A DNA stretch of 64,000 bases from Massilia rhizosphaerae (GTDB taxonomy: Bacteria; Pseudomonadota; Gammaproteobacteria; Burkholderiales; Burkholderiaceae_D), in the NCBI RefSeq assembly GCF_016093545.1, contig NZ_JADKYX010000002.1, forward strand, positions 186,001-250,000, read 5' to 3'. This document shows positions 27,761 to 35,653 of this stretch, in pieces. The translations under genes and the position numbers were made by a program. Position 1 is the stretch's first letter. Each line of letters begins with the position of its first letter. The notes under the pieces are model-generated. The model saw only the letters and a list, made by a program, of their open reading frames with translations. It searched no databases and had not been told where the DNA came from.

Positions 27761-30751
27761 ATGGGCCTGATGGATTCCATCATGCCGGGAAGCGTCGTGC
27801 GGCGCCGGCTCATGCTGGCTGTTGCGCTGCTCGTGTGTGCGTTGCATGCCGAAGCCAAGACCCTGCGGGTCGTTACCGACAACAACTATCCCCCTTTTCT
27901 GTTCCTGGACAAGAACGGGCGCCCCGAGGGTTATGTCGTCGACCTCTGGCACCTGTGGGAACAAAAGACGGGAGTCCATGTCGACCTCCAGCCCATGCAG
28001 TGGAGTAACGCGCTGCAGAAAATGCACGACGGCCAGGCCGACGTGATCGACATGATTTTCCGCACGCCGGGGCGCGAATCCACCTACGATTTCTCCAAGC
28101 CGTACGACGTGCAGACGGTCGGCATCTATGTCGATACGTCGATTTCCGGCATCCACGACGTCCAGTCGATGAACGGTTTCGTGGTCGGCGTACAGCGTGG
28201 CGATGCCTGTGCCGAACAGTTGGCCATGCACGGCATCACGAACCAGGCCGCCTACCCGAGCTACGCCGGCATCCTGAACGCAGTCCGTGCCGGCGACATC
28301 AAGATCTTTTGCATGGACGACAGTCCGGCGAACTACTATCTCTATCTCTACCGCGACCAGAAACAGTTCGCCAAGGCCTTCACTTTGTATTTGGGGGAGT
28401 TTCGCTGGGCCGTCGCCAAGGGCGACAAGGCGACGTTCGATCTCGTCGAACAAGGCATGGCCCGCATCACGCCGGCCGAGCGCCAGGCGCTGCGGCGCAA
28501 GTGGTTCAACCAGCCGATCCAGTTCCGGCCCTACCTGCGCATCCTCGCGTTCGTCATCCTCGGCGCGCTGGCGGCGCTGGCCGCCACCCTGACGTGGATC
28601 CGGTCCCTGCGCCGCGCCGTCCATGCGCGCACCGCCGAGATCGAGCACAAGAACGCGCAACTGGAGCAGGCCACCCGCGCGCTCATGGTCGAGCAGGCCC
28701 AACTCCGCACGCTCGTCGAAAACAGCCCGGATGCCATGGTGCTGAAAGACAGGAACAACGTGTATGTCCACTGCAATGCCGGCGCCCAGGCCCTGCTCGG
28801 CAGGCCGGACGACAGCATCATCGGGCGCACCGACGACGATCTGTTCGTGGACAAGGCATTCGTCACGTTCATCAAGGAAAGCGACGGGGAAGTCCTGCGC
28901 ACGGGCCAGACGCACAGGTACGAGGAAACGTTCGCCGCGCCGGATGGCGCCCCGCGCGACCTGGAAGTGATCAAGGTGCCGGTCCGCGCGGACGACGGCG
29001 AGATCGCGGGTGTCCTTGCCGTCGCGCGCGACATCACCGAGCGCCGCCGCGCCGAACGCGAACTGCGCATCGCCTCGGTCGCCTTCGAAAGCCAGGACGG
29101 CATGCTGATCACCGACGCCCAGGGCAACATCGAACGCGTGAACGCCGCATTCACCCGCATCAGCGGCTACGCCGCTCTCGACACCATCGGCCAGAATCCG
29201 CGGCTCCTGCGCTCCGGCCTGCACGAGAACGATTTTTACCGGGCCATGTGGTCGACGCTGACGACGGCCGGATACTGGACCGGCGAGGTGATCAACCGGC
29301 GCCGCGACGGCAGCCTGTACACGGCACGGCTCTCGATCACGGCGGTCCCGGACGCGCAGGGCCGGACGATCCACTATGTCGGCAACCTGCAGGACATCAC
29401 GGCGCAAAAACAGGCCTATGCCCTTGCCGAGCACCTGAGGATGTTCGATCACCTGACCGACCTGCCGAACCGCGTCCTGCTCGCGGACCGCATGGCCCGT
29501 GCCATGGCCGGTGCCGGCGTCGCCCAGGAGTTCGGCGCCGTCATGATGGTGAACCTCGACCACTTCCAGAAGCTGAACGACTCCCTTGGCCATGCCGTGG
29601 GCGACCAGTTGCTCGTGGAAGTGGCGCGGCGCATCCATTCGATCAAGCGCGAGGACGACACGCTGGGCCGGTTCAGCGCCGACAGCTTCGTGCTGCTGGC
29701 CGAACGCCTGGGCACGGACCGGAACACGGCGGCGGCCCGCGCGCTCCTCACCGCCGACGCCATCAGGGAGGCGATCGCCGAGCCGATGGCGCTCGACGGC
29801 CACAGGCTGGCCTGCACCGGCTCGCTCGGCGTCACGCTGTTCCGCGACGGCGCGAACGGTCCCGATGCCTTGCTGTGCCAGGCCGAGCTGGCCATGTACA
29901 AGAGCAAGCAAAGCGGACGCAATACGGTGCGTCTGTTCCAGGACGAGATGCAGTCCGAGCTCGACGACCGCAACTGGCTCGAGAAAGCGCTGCGCGACGC
30001 CCTGCGCGACGACGCGCTGACGCTGCACTACCAGGTCCAGGTCGATGCCCGCGAGCGTCCGATCGGCGCCGAGGCGCTGCTGCGCTGGACGCACCCCGAG
30101 CGCGGCGCCCTCCCGCCCGCGGCGTTCATTCCGCTGGCCGAGGAGACCGGATTGATCGAACCGATCGGGCGCTGGGTGCTGGCCACGGCCTGCCGCCAAC
30201 TCGCCGCATGGGCGTCCCACGACACCCTGCGCGGCCTGACGCTCGCCGTGAACATCAGCGCGCGCCAATTCGAGTCCGCCGACTTCGTCGACGACGTCCT
30301 GGCCGAAGTCAGGCGCACGGGAGCGCCCGTGGACAAGCTGAAGCTCGAGGTCACGGAAAGCCTGGCGTTCGGCGACCTCGAAGCGTCGATCCGCAAGCTG
30401 CAGGTCCTCAGGGCCAACGGCTTCGGCATCTCGCTCGACGACTTCGGCACCGGCAATTCCTCGCTCAACTATCTGACGAAGCTGCCGCTCACGCAGCTCA
30501 AGATCGACAAGTCGTTCGTCGACGAATTGCCCGCCAGCCACCGTGACGCGATGGTGGCGCAGACGATCATCGCGATGGGACGGGGCCTGGGCCTGGACGT
30601 GATCGCCGAAGGCGTGGAGACGGCCGCGCAACGCGATTTCCTCATCACGCAAGGATGCCATTCGTTCCAGGGCTACCTGTTCGGCCGGCCGCTGCCGGTG
30701 CGCGAATTCGAGGAGAAAGTGAAGGCCGCACTGGTTGCGGTCGAGGCATAG
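27761..30751 (+). CDS. Periplasmic-sensor PAS-GGDEF-EAL protein (predicted c-di-GMP phosphodiesterase)
   Basis: 996 residues. Signal peptide/anchor; amino-acid-type solute-binding (SBP_bac_3) domain about 30-250 (RVVTDNNYPPFLFLDKNGRPEGYVVDLW); transmembrane helix about 257-280; two PAS domains about 305-545; GGDEF domain from about 560; EAL domain from about 720. The GGDEF motif is replaced by RFSADSFVLL near residue 636, so cyclase activity is unlikely. The EAL site is intact (GAEALLRW near 768, DDFGTGNSSLNYL, LKIDKSFV), so it should degrade c-di-GMP. GGGAGGGG precedes the chosen ATG. Confidence 0.92.
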   Translation: MGLMDSIMPGSVVRRRLMLAVALLVCALHAEAKTLRVVTDNNYPPFLFLDKNGRPEGYVVDLWHLWEQKTGVHVDLQPMQWSNALQKMHDGQADVIDMIFRTPGRESTYDFSKPYDVQTVGIYVDTSISGIHDVQSMNGFVVGVQRGDACAEQLAMHGITNQAAYPSYAGILNAVRAGDIKIFCMDDSPANYYLYLYRDQKQFAKAFTLYLGEFRWAVAKGDKATFDLVEQGMARITPAERQALRRKWFNQPIQFRPYLRILAFVILGALAALAATLTWIRSLRRAVHARTAEIEHKNAQLEQATRALMVEQAQLRTLVENSPDAMVLKDRNNVYVHCNAGAQALLGRPDDSIIGRTDDDLFVDKAFVTFIKESDGEVLRTGQTHRYEETFAAPDGAPRDLEVIKVPVRADDGEIAGVLAVARDITERRRAERELRIASVAFESQDGMLITDAQGNIERVNAAFTRISGYAALDTIGQNPRLLRSGLHENDFYRAMWSTLTTAGYWTGEVINRRRDGSLYTARLSITAVPDAQGRTIHYVGNLQDITAQKQAYALAEHLRMFDHLTDLPNRVLLADRMARAMAGAGVAQEFGAVMMVNLDHFQKLNDSLGHAVGDQLLVEVARRIHSIKREDDTLGRFSADSFVLLAERLGTDRNTAAARALLTADAIREAIAEPMALDGHRLACTGSLGVTLFRDGANGPDALLCQAELAMYKSKQSGRNTVRLFQDEMQSELDDRNWLEKALRDALRDDALTLHYQVQVDARERPIGAEALLRWTHPERGALPPAAFIPLAEETGLIEPIGRWVLATACRQLAAWASHDTLRGLTLAVNISARQFESADFVDDVLAEVRRTGAPVDKLKLEVTESLAFGDLEASIRKLQVLRANGFGISLDDFGTGNSSLNYLTKLPLTQLKIDKSFVDELPASHRDAMVAQTIIAMGRGLGLDVIAEGVETAAQRDFLITQGCHSFQGYLFGRPLPVREFEEKVKAALVAVEA

Positions 30752-30806
30752 CACCAATCCGCCCATCCGTACCCATTTATCCACCAAAAGAAGAGACGAG
30801 AAGACA

Positions 30807-31298
30807 ATGCGATTCCTGATTCCCCTCCTGCTCGCTGTCGTTTCCCAGGGGGCCAGCGCCAGCCCGCCCAGCGTGACCCTGCACACGGACTTTACGGGGC
30901 GCACCAATTGCCTCGACATCGTCAATGCAGGCGACCATGACCAGCTGCGCATGGCCCGTTGCGGTCGTTACTCCGGCCAGATGTGGGAGCTTGCGCCGGA
31001 CGAAGGGAACAGCTTCGTGCGCCTGCGGACGCGCTTTACGGGCGCGGACATGTGCCTGGACGTCGTCAACGACGGCACCAACGACCAGGTGCACATGGCG
31101 TCCTGCGCCAACGTGACGGGCCAGCTGTGGCACATGGATCAGACGGGCCCCGGCCCGGGCCTGCGTTTGTGGAACCAGTTCACGGGCCCGGGGAAATGCC
31201 TGGACATCGTCAATGATGGCAGCGGACGCGTGCAGCTTGCGGCATGCGGCAATTACTCCGGCCAATATTGGAGCAAGCGCACCGGCGCGCGTGGTTGA
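30807..31298 (+). CDS. Secreted ricin-type beta-trefoil lectin
   Basis: 163 residues: signal peptide (MRFLIPLLLAVVSQGASA), then three tandem repeats of a ricin-B-like unit with the pattern LH/L...FTG...CLDIVN..G.......AxCG...GQ.W (around residues 28-70, 71-115, 116-160). Such domains bind galactose-containing glycans. It begins 55 bases after the EAL gene and may be co-transcribed with it. Its 3' end is the last backbone gene before the disrupted glycosylase fragments. Confidence 0.88.
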   Translation: MRFLIPLLLAVVSQGASASPPSVTLHTDFTGRTNCLDIVNAGDHDQLRMARCGRYSGQMWELAPDEGNSFVRLRTRFTGADMCLDVVNDGTNDQVHMASCANVTGQLWHMDQTGPGPGLRLWNQFTGPGKCLDIVNDGSGRVQLAACGNYSGQYWSKRTGARG

Positions 31299-31304
31299 GC
31301 GCCG

Positions 31305-31667
31305 TTATGCCACGAGTTGCTGCCACACCGCCAATTTCTGCTCGAACGTCAGCGCCACGTGCGCCGGCGACGATGACGGCAGCACGACGGTCCGATATCC
31401 CTGCGCCGCGAACTGCGGCGCGAACTTGCCCGACGTCTGCCCGTTGAACCCAACCGTCTCGAGTTCGGGACACAAGCGGTGCAGGCGCTCGAAGTCATTG
31501 GCCGCCGGATTGCGGATCGCGGAATCGAGACTGCCTTCGCGCTCGCACGCGACCAGCACGTCCCACAGGCCGAAGCGGTGTGCCAGCAACAGCGGGAGCC
31601 GCTCCACGTACGGCAGCGAGTACAGGTTCTCGCCGATCAATACGCCGACCAGCTTCCAGAACTGATT
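31305..31667 (-). pseudogene. 3' fragment of a DNA-deoxyinosine glycosylase gene (copy 1)
   Basis: About 121 residues from NQFWKLVGVLIGENLYSLPYVERL through ETVGFNGQTSGKFAPQF and VLPSSSPAHVALTFEQ to KLAVWQQLVA and a natural stop. The N-terminal 40 or so residues with the GSFPG active-site motif are missing; the reading frame upstream of 31667 shows no similarity. It differs clearly from the copy at 33605-34018 (roughly 85 percent by eye), so it is not a recent duplication. As the leftmost fragment, next to the lectin, it is probably the displaced original 3' end. Confidence 0.85.
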
Positions 31668-32139
31668 GATGTTATGGTCAATTTGACACTGTAGCGATGT
31701 GTCTGTACCTATTGGAACTGCTTCTCTTCGTAGAAAATTGCGTCGAGCATCGCCGCTCGAGCGTGCCAACCGGCTTTGATATTGAAAAAGTCGCAGGTTG
31801 ACTTCGACCAAATGCTACCGATCATCTCTGCGTAAAAATGCCCCTTTGGCCACCGACGACTCCAGGGAAGCAACACCATGAACGAGCGAGTGCCACTGCG
31901 TGGCTGGATCGAGCGCGACAGTATCGAGCGTCCCCCCTGCCGCTGGCACGCCACAACAGGTGGCTAAGGCCCTCTCCGCCCACGGGAAGCCAACGTCAGC
32001 AATTTTTGCCCAGCGTGGTATCTCGGCCACCGTGGCGCTGAAAGTGCTCACCAAGCGGAACCGCAGCAGGGCAGAACGTCGCCGGCAGATAAGCCCCGCC
32101 AAATAGCTTTTCCAATTCATCCCAACTGGAGAAAATAAA
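31668..32139. other. Non-coding or unrecognised stretch between glycosylase fragment and hcp
   Basis: 472 bases in which short ORFs exist on both strands (for example around 31709-31954 minus and 31900-32106 plus), none with recognisable similarity or a convincing ribosome binding site. The right end holds GGAG upstream of the hcp start. I do not find a copy of the terminal inverted repeat seen at 34019. It should contain the breakpoint that truncated the glycosylase and the hcp promoter. Confidence 0.5.
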
Positions 32140-32634
32140 ATGGCAATCGACGTGCACCTGCAAATCGACGGCATCAAGGGCGAGTCCCAGGACGACCAGC
32201 ATAAGGACTGGATCGAGGTGACGGGTGTCCACTGGGGTATTCATCAACCCCGCAGCGCCACGGCTTCGACTGGAGGCGGCCACACCGCGGAACGTGTGGA
32301 GATGTCCGACATCGCCTTCTCCAAGCTGGCCGACTTGTCCAGCCCGATTCTCGCCCAGACCTGCGCGATGGGCAAAACAATTCCGAAAGCCAAACTTGAG
32401 TTTATTCGTGCTGACGGCAATGGCGTGCGCGTGAAGTACTTCGAGGTCGAGATGGAGAACGTCCTGATCGGGATGGTCAAGCCGCACCTGGGCGGGGACG
32501 AGTCTTACCTCACCGAGAACGTCAACCTGAAGTATTCAAAGATCAAATGGAAGTACACCCAACAGAAAATTGGCGGGGGCAGCGGTGGAAATACTGCTGG
32601 CGGCTGGGACTTGGCGGCCAATAAGATCGCGTGA
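32140..32634 (+). CDS. hcp: Hcp-family type VI secretion tube protein (cassette 1)
   Basis: 164 residues of the Hcp family, the ring-forming tube protein that also carries small effectors. MAIDVHLQIDGIKGESQDDQHKDWIEVTGVHWGIHQP and KYFEVEMENVLIGMVKPH match the family; the tail GGGSGGNTAGGWDLAANK is shared with the copy at 51600. GGAG precedes the ATG. No other T6SS structural gene is present, so it is an orphan cargo-delivery gene; an amidase gene follows after 9 bases. Confidence 0.93.
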   Translation: MAIDVHLQIDGIKGESQDDQHKDWIEVTGVHWGIHQPRSATASTGGGHTAERVEMSDIAFSKLADLSSPILAQTCAMGKTIPKAKLEFIRADGNGVRVKYFEVEMENVLIGMVKPHLGGDESYLTENVNLKYSKIKWKYTQQKIGGGSGGNTAGGWDLAANKIA

Positions 32635-32643
32635 GGTGCCGCG

Positions 32644-33027
32644 ATGCCTGTCGATCTTGATAAATTCGCGAAGCACCTTTACGACAACGCCCTGCCTAAA
32701 TACGGACGAAGAAAGTGCGCCGAGTATGTACGAAAGGCACTGCAGGCGGGAGGGGCAAAAATCCTGCCGCCCTACCCGCCAAGAGGCAGGGACTTTGGCC
32801 CGACGCTGGAAATGCTGGGCTTCCACAAAATCAGCGTCACCGACCCTGCTCACTTTCATTTCATGAAGGGCGATGTGATGGTCATGGAACCTCACAAGGG
32901 CAGCACGGCGGGACACGTGGCAGGATATGACGGAAAGAATTGGATTTCCGACTTCGTCCAGAACGATTTTTGGGCTGGGCCAGACTATCGCAGGGAGAAA
33001 CCACACTATGCCGTCTACCGCTATTAA
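32644..33027 (+). CDS. Putative T6SS peptidoglycan amidase effector (NlpC/P60- or CHAP-like)
   Basis: 127 residues. GRRKCAEYVRKALQAGG supplies a likely catalytic Cys25 at the start of a helix and GSTAGHVAGYDGKNWISDF a histidine (His91) on a strand, with an aspartate at 103: the Cys-His arrangement of papain-like amidases that cleave peptidoglycan peptides. No signal peptide, as expected for an Hcp-delivered effector. It follows hcp directly and overlaps the next gene, which encodes an exported protein that fits an immunity role. Family is inferred from motifs and neighbourhood; I do not recognise a named Tae subfamily with certainty. Confidence 0.75.
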   Translation: MPVDLDKFAKHLYDNALPKYGRRKCAEYVRKALQAGGAKILPPYPPRGRDFGPTLEMLGFHKISVTDPAHFHFMKGDVMVMEPHKGSTAGHVAGYDGKNWISDFVQNDFWAGPDYRREKPHYAVYRY

Positions 33028-33595
33028 GCGCGCAGTCCTGGCGGCCGTCGTCATGCTTGCGTGTACTGTCGCATCGGCCGACGACAAGCCCCCACGATAC
33101 GTGATCGAGCCAGCCCTCGGCCTGCGATTGGATGCTGGCGTTAAGTTGGATCCGCTGCCCGAAGACGTAAGCATTCTGTGCTCGCACGATTCCGAAAAGT
33201 GGATTTATCACGAATGGGTTTTTGCCCGTGCGAACGACGCTGCAACGACTTATTATGTGGCTTCTGGATATGCGAAGCGTCGCAACCCAAAGTCAGGTCA
33301 GTCTCTATACGAACCGATCGTACGCGGCGGCCTGTATGCCGTGACAGGAAATAAGTGCGTGGACGACCCAGCAGACGAGTCGTTTGAGGCGCGAGACTTC
33401 GACCAAACACCCCTTCCGATCTTGCAGCAGCTCGCCCGTGATCTTGCGACACGGCTCGTTCGAGCGGTGGGTGGCCCGGATAAACTGCGGGCTGAAATCA
33501 AGAGTCAACGCATCGACTTCGACAAGCTTTCGCCGGAGCTGCAGGAGGCGTTCAAACCGTACTTTGGGCAGGACGCTACATCAAGCCGAAGATAG
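33008..33595 (+). CDS. Exported putative immunity protein to the adjacent amidase
   Basis: 195 residues: basic start MPSTAIKRAVLAAVVMLACTVASADD is a signal peptide, so the product goes to the periplasm where a cell-wall amidase would act. Remaining sequence (WIYHEWVFARANDAATTYYVASGYAKRRN ... LARDLATRLVRAVG) has no domain I recognise. The start overlaps the amidase 3' end by 20 bases, the normal layout of an effector-immunity pair. Role assigned by position and export only. Confidence 0.6.
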   Translation: MPSTAIKRAVLAAVVMLACTVASADDKPPRYVIEPALGLRLDAGVKLDPLPEDVSILCSHDSEKWIYHEWVFARANDAATTYYVASGYAKRRNPKSGQSLYEPIVRGGLYAVTGNKCVDDPADESFEARDFDQTPLPILQQLARDLATRLVRAVGGPDKLRAEIKSQRIDFDKLSPELQEAFKPYFGQDATSSRR

Positions 33596-33604
33596 ACGGT
33601 GGCA

Positions 33605-34018
33605 TCAAAACAAAATCGATTGTCCGTCGCCCGCGCTTACCGGTTCCGGGTCCTCGACCAATCGCCGCCACACCGCCAGCTTCTGCTCGAACGTCAGCGC
33701 CATATGCGCCGGCGAACTCGACGGCAGCACCACGGTACGATAACCATGCTGCGCAAACTGCGGCGCGAACTTGCCCGACGTCTGACCGTTGAAGCCGACG
33801 GTTTCCAATTCCGGACACAGCCGATGCAGCCGCTCGAAATCATTCGCCGCGGGCTTGCGGATGCTTGAGTCGAGACTGCCTTCGCGCTCGCACGCGGCCA
33901 GCACGTCCCACAAACCGAAGCGGTGCGCCAGCAAGCGTGGAAGCCGTTCCGCGTAAGGCAGCGCGTACAGATCCTCGCCGATCAATGCGCCGACCAGCTT
34001 CCAGAACTGGTTCCGCGG
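33605..34018 (-). pseudogene. 3' fragment of the DNA-deoxyinosine glycosylase gene (copy 2, element target)
   Basis: About 138 residues from PRNQFWKLVGALIGEDLYALPYAERL through ETVGFNGQTSGKFAPQFAQHG and VLPSSSPAHMALTF to SAGDGQSILF and a natural stop. The similarity stops at 34018, exactly where the left terminal inverted repeat begins. Adding the 5' fragment at 59695-59565 restores ...QQYYA-H-PRNQFW, with the histidine codon at the junction. A spurious start further upstream (34138) lies within the element. Confidence 0.88.
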
Positions 34019-34044
34019 ATTTATGAGCGATGAAAAGTGTTCAG
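34019..34044 (+). repeat. Left terminal inverted repeat of the 25.5 kb element
   Basis: Begins ATTTATG directly after the glycosylase fragment and ends TGTTCAG. It matches the reverse complement of 59539-59564 at 19 of 26 positions, with both outer 7-mers identical. Probably the recombinase core-type binding site at the left end. Confidence 0.82.
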
Positions 34045-34252
34045 CTCCTCTTGTTCCCTCCTCTGCAACTTTTCTTTCTTTCTCGACCGGAAGGGGTGCA
34101 CTGTCCCACCTTAGTGTCATTCCTTTGACAGTCGTCATAGATTGATATCATCAACATGAACCTTTGTTCACCAAGTCACTCGGAGCGTATATACAGAGCG
34201 CCTCCTGCTATCGGACGCGTTCATCTGCGTTGCTGGGAGCGTCGGGGGCAAA

Positions 34253-35653
34253 ATGATCACTCTGTGGAAGGCTGATGAACTACCGAAAGAAGATCTGCTC
34301 TCTAAATTCGCCTTGCCTGAAGGCTTTCCGTTCGTAGTGGTGGAAAGCGACAAGAGCATCGAGATCCAAGAGCATGTTCTGCTGTATCTCCATGATAAAT
34401 TCGTCAAGGGCAAAGGGCGCCGGCGCTGGAAAGAAAAATACAAAAATACATCTGAGGCGTACGCCTATGACCTGCGTGATTGGTTCGCTTTCCTTGAGGT
34501 CTGTGAAAACGAAAGTATCGAGAGCGGTAAGGTAGGTAAAGCGTGGGACGCCGCCACAGAAGACGACTACATTGACTACGCAGACGCGCTTCAGGACGCG
34601 GTGAGTCCTCGTACCAGGCGCCCCTTGGCTGATGCCACGATCCGCCGCCGCCAAAGCACCGTTGGGAATTTCTATAAAGACGCCCAAACGCGGGGCTGGT
34701 ATGTCGGCTCGTTCTTGAAAACCCAAATCAAAAAAGGACGCACCAGACCAGCCGACAGGGACGCCATGGTGCACTTGCGTGCTGGCCGCGAAACCACGCG
34801 CGAGGTTTTCCCTTATGCGGAAGAAATTGGCGAGACCGGAGTCGTCCATCCCCTTAGTAGCGCGGAATGGCGCGCAATTCAGCGCGAACTGGGGCCGCTG
34901 CCAAGCGAGCGGGAAGAAAACCTTGGCCCGTCCCGCGACCGGCTTGCCTGCGAATTCTCGTTGACTACCGGCTTGCGGGTCGATGAAGTGGCCAACCTCA
35001 CGGTGCATCAGATCCTCAAGCTCGATGCGGATTACACGCTCTCCAGTGAGGAGGACAGGGAGAATGGCTACCTCAAGTTGTATATCACCAAGACAAAAAG
35101 ACTCAAGCCTCGCAACGTCTTGGTGCCGTGCTACCTCATTCCAGAGTTGGTCCGCTACATTGACGGAGAACGCGCTGCGGCTGTTTCAGCAGGCAGAGCT
35201 TATTCAGCCAAGCTCGGCAAAAAATACAGGGAGCCGGGTTCCCTCTTCGTGAACCACGCCTACCCCTTGCAACATGCGGGGAATGCCATACAGCCAGCGT
35301 CCCTTTCCCACGCCTTCCGCCAGGCATGCAAAGCCGCCGGTGTGATGAAAACTGTGCAGGAAATTCATGTCGTGGAGGACGACGAGGGGAACGAGACAGA
35401 AGTGAGCGTGCTTCGTCGCGCCGCAGCACATTGCTACCACGATTTGCGTCACACCTTCGCGGTGACGAAGTATTTCGATGAAGTGGAGAACAAGAACTCC
35501 GAGCCATGGATGCTAATTAAAGAATTGCTGGGCCACGCCAGCGTGGAAACCACCCGAGATATTTATCTGAAGGTAGTGACGGTCGAGGAAAAAGCGCGGG
35601 CCGGCAAGGTCTCCTATCGAGCCAAACAACGTGCTGGAGGTAACGATGAATAG
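34253..35653 (+). CDS. Tyrosine recombinase A (TnpA-like), catalytically complete
   Basis: 466 residues. N-terminal core-binding helical domain (AYDLRDWFAFLEVCENES, RRRQSTVGNFYKDAQTRGW), then a phage-integrase catalytic domain. All active residues are visible: Arg in TTGLRVDEVANL, Lys in ITKTKRLKPRNV, His-x-x-Arg in CYHDLRHTFAV, His in LLGHASVETT and Tyr in RDIYLKV. First gene of the mobility operon, 208 bases inside the left end; the next gene begins within its last codons (8-base overlap). GGGGG precedes the start. Likely one of three proteins that act together on the element ends. Confidence 0.9.
   Translation: MITLWKADELPKEDLLSKFALPEGFPFVVVESDKSIEIQEHVLLYLHDKFVKGKGRRRWKEKYKNTSEAYAYDLRDWFAFLEVCENESIESGKVGKAWDAATEDDYIDYADALQDAVSPRTRRPLADATIRRRQSTVGNFYKDAQTRGWYVGSFLKTQIKKGRTRPADRDAMVHLRAGRETTREVFPYAEEIGETGVVHPLSSAEWRAIQRELGPLPSEREENLGPSRDRLACEFSLTTGLRVDEVANLTVHQILKLDADYTLSSEEDRENGYLKLYITKTKRLKPRNVLVPCYLIPELVRYIDGERAAAVSAGRAYSAKLGKKYREPGSLFVNHAYPLQHAGNAIQPASLSHAFRQACKAAGVMKTVQEIHVVEDDEGNETEVSVLRRAAAHCYHDLRHTFAVTKYFDEVENKNSEPWMLIKELLGHASVETTRDIYLKVVTVEEKARAGKVSYRAKQRAGGNDE

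Noticed and set aside
27758..30952. 1064-codon open frame antisense to the GGDEF/EAL gene
   Set aside because: Low-complexity HRG/DAV-rich translation typical of the antisense of GC-rich genes; the plus strand encodes recognisable domains.
31668..31720. Further copy of the element terminal repeat at the left glycosylase fragment
   Set aside because: Only CATCGCT is shared with the repeat; that is too short to support a boundary.
32140..33595. Complete T6SS locus
   Set aside because: No vgrG, tss or clpV gene in the window; only orphan hcp cassettes.
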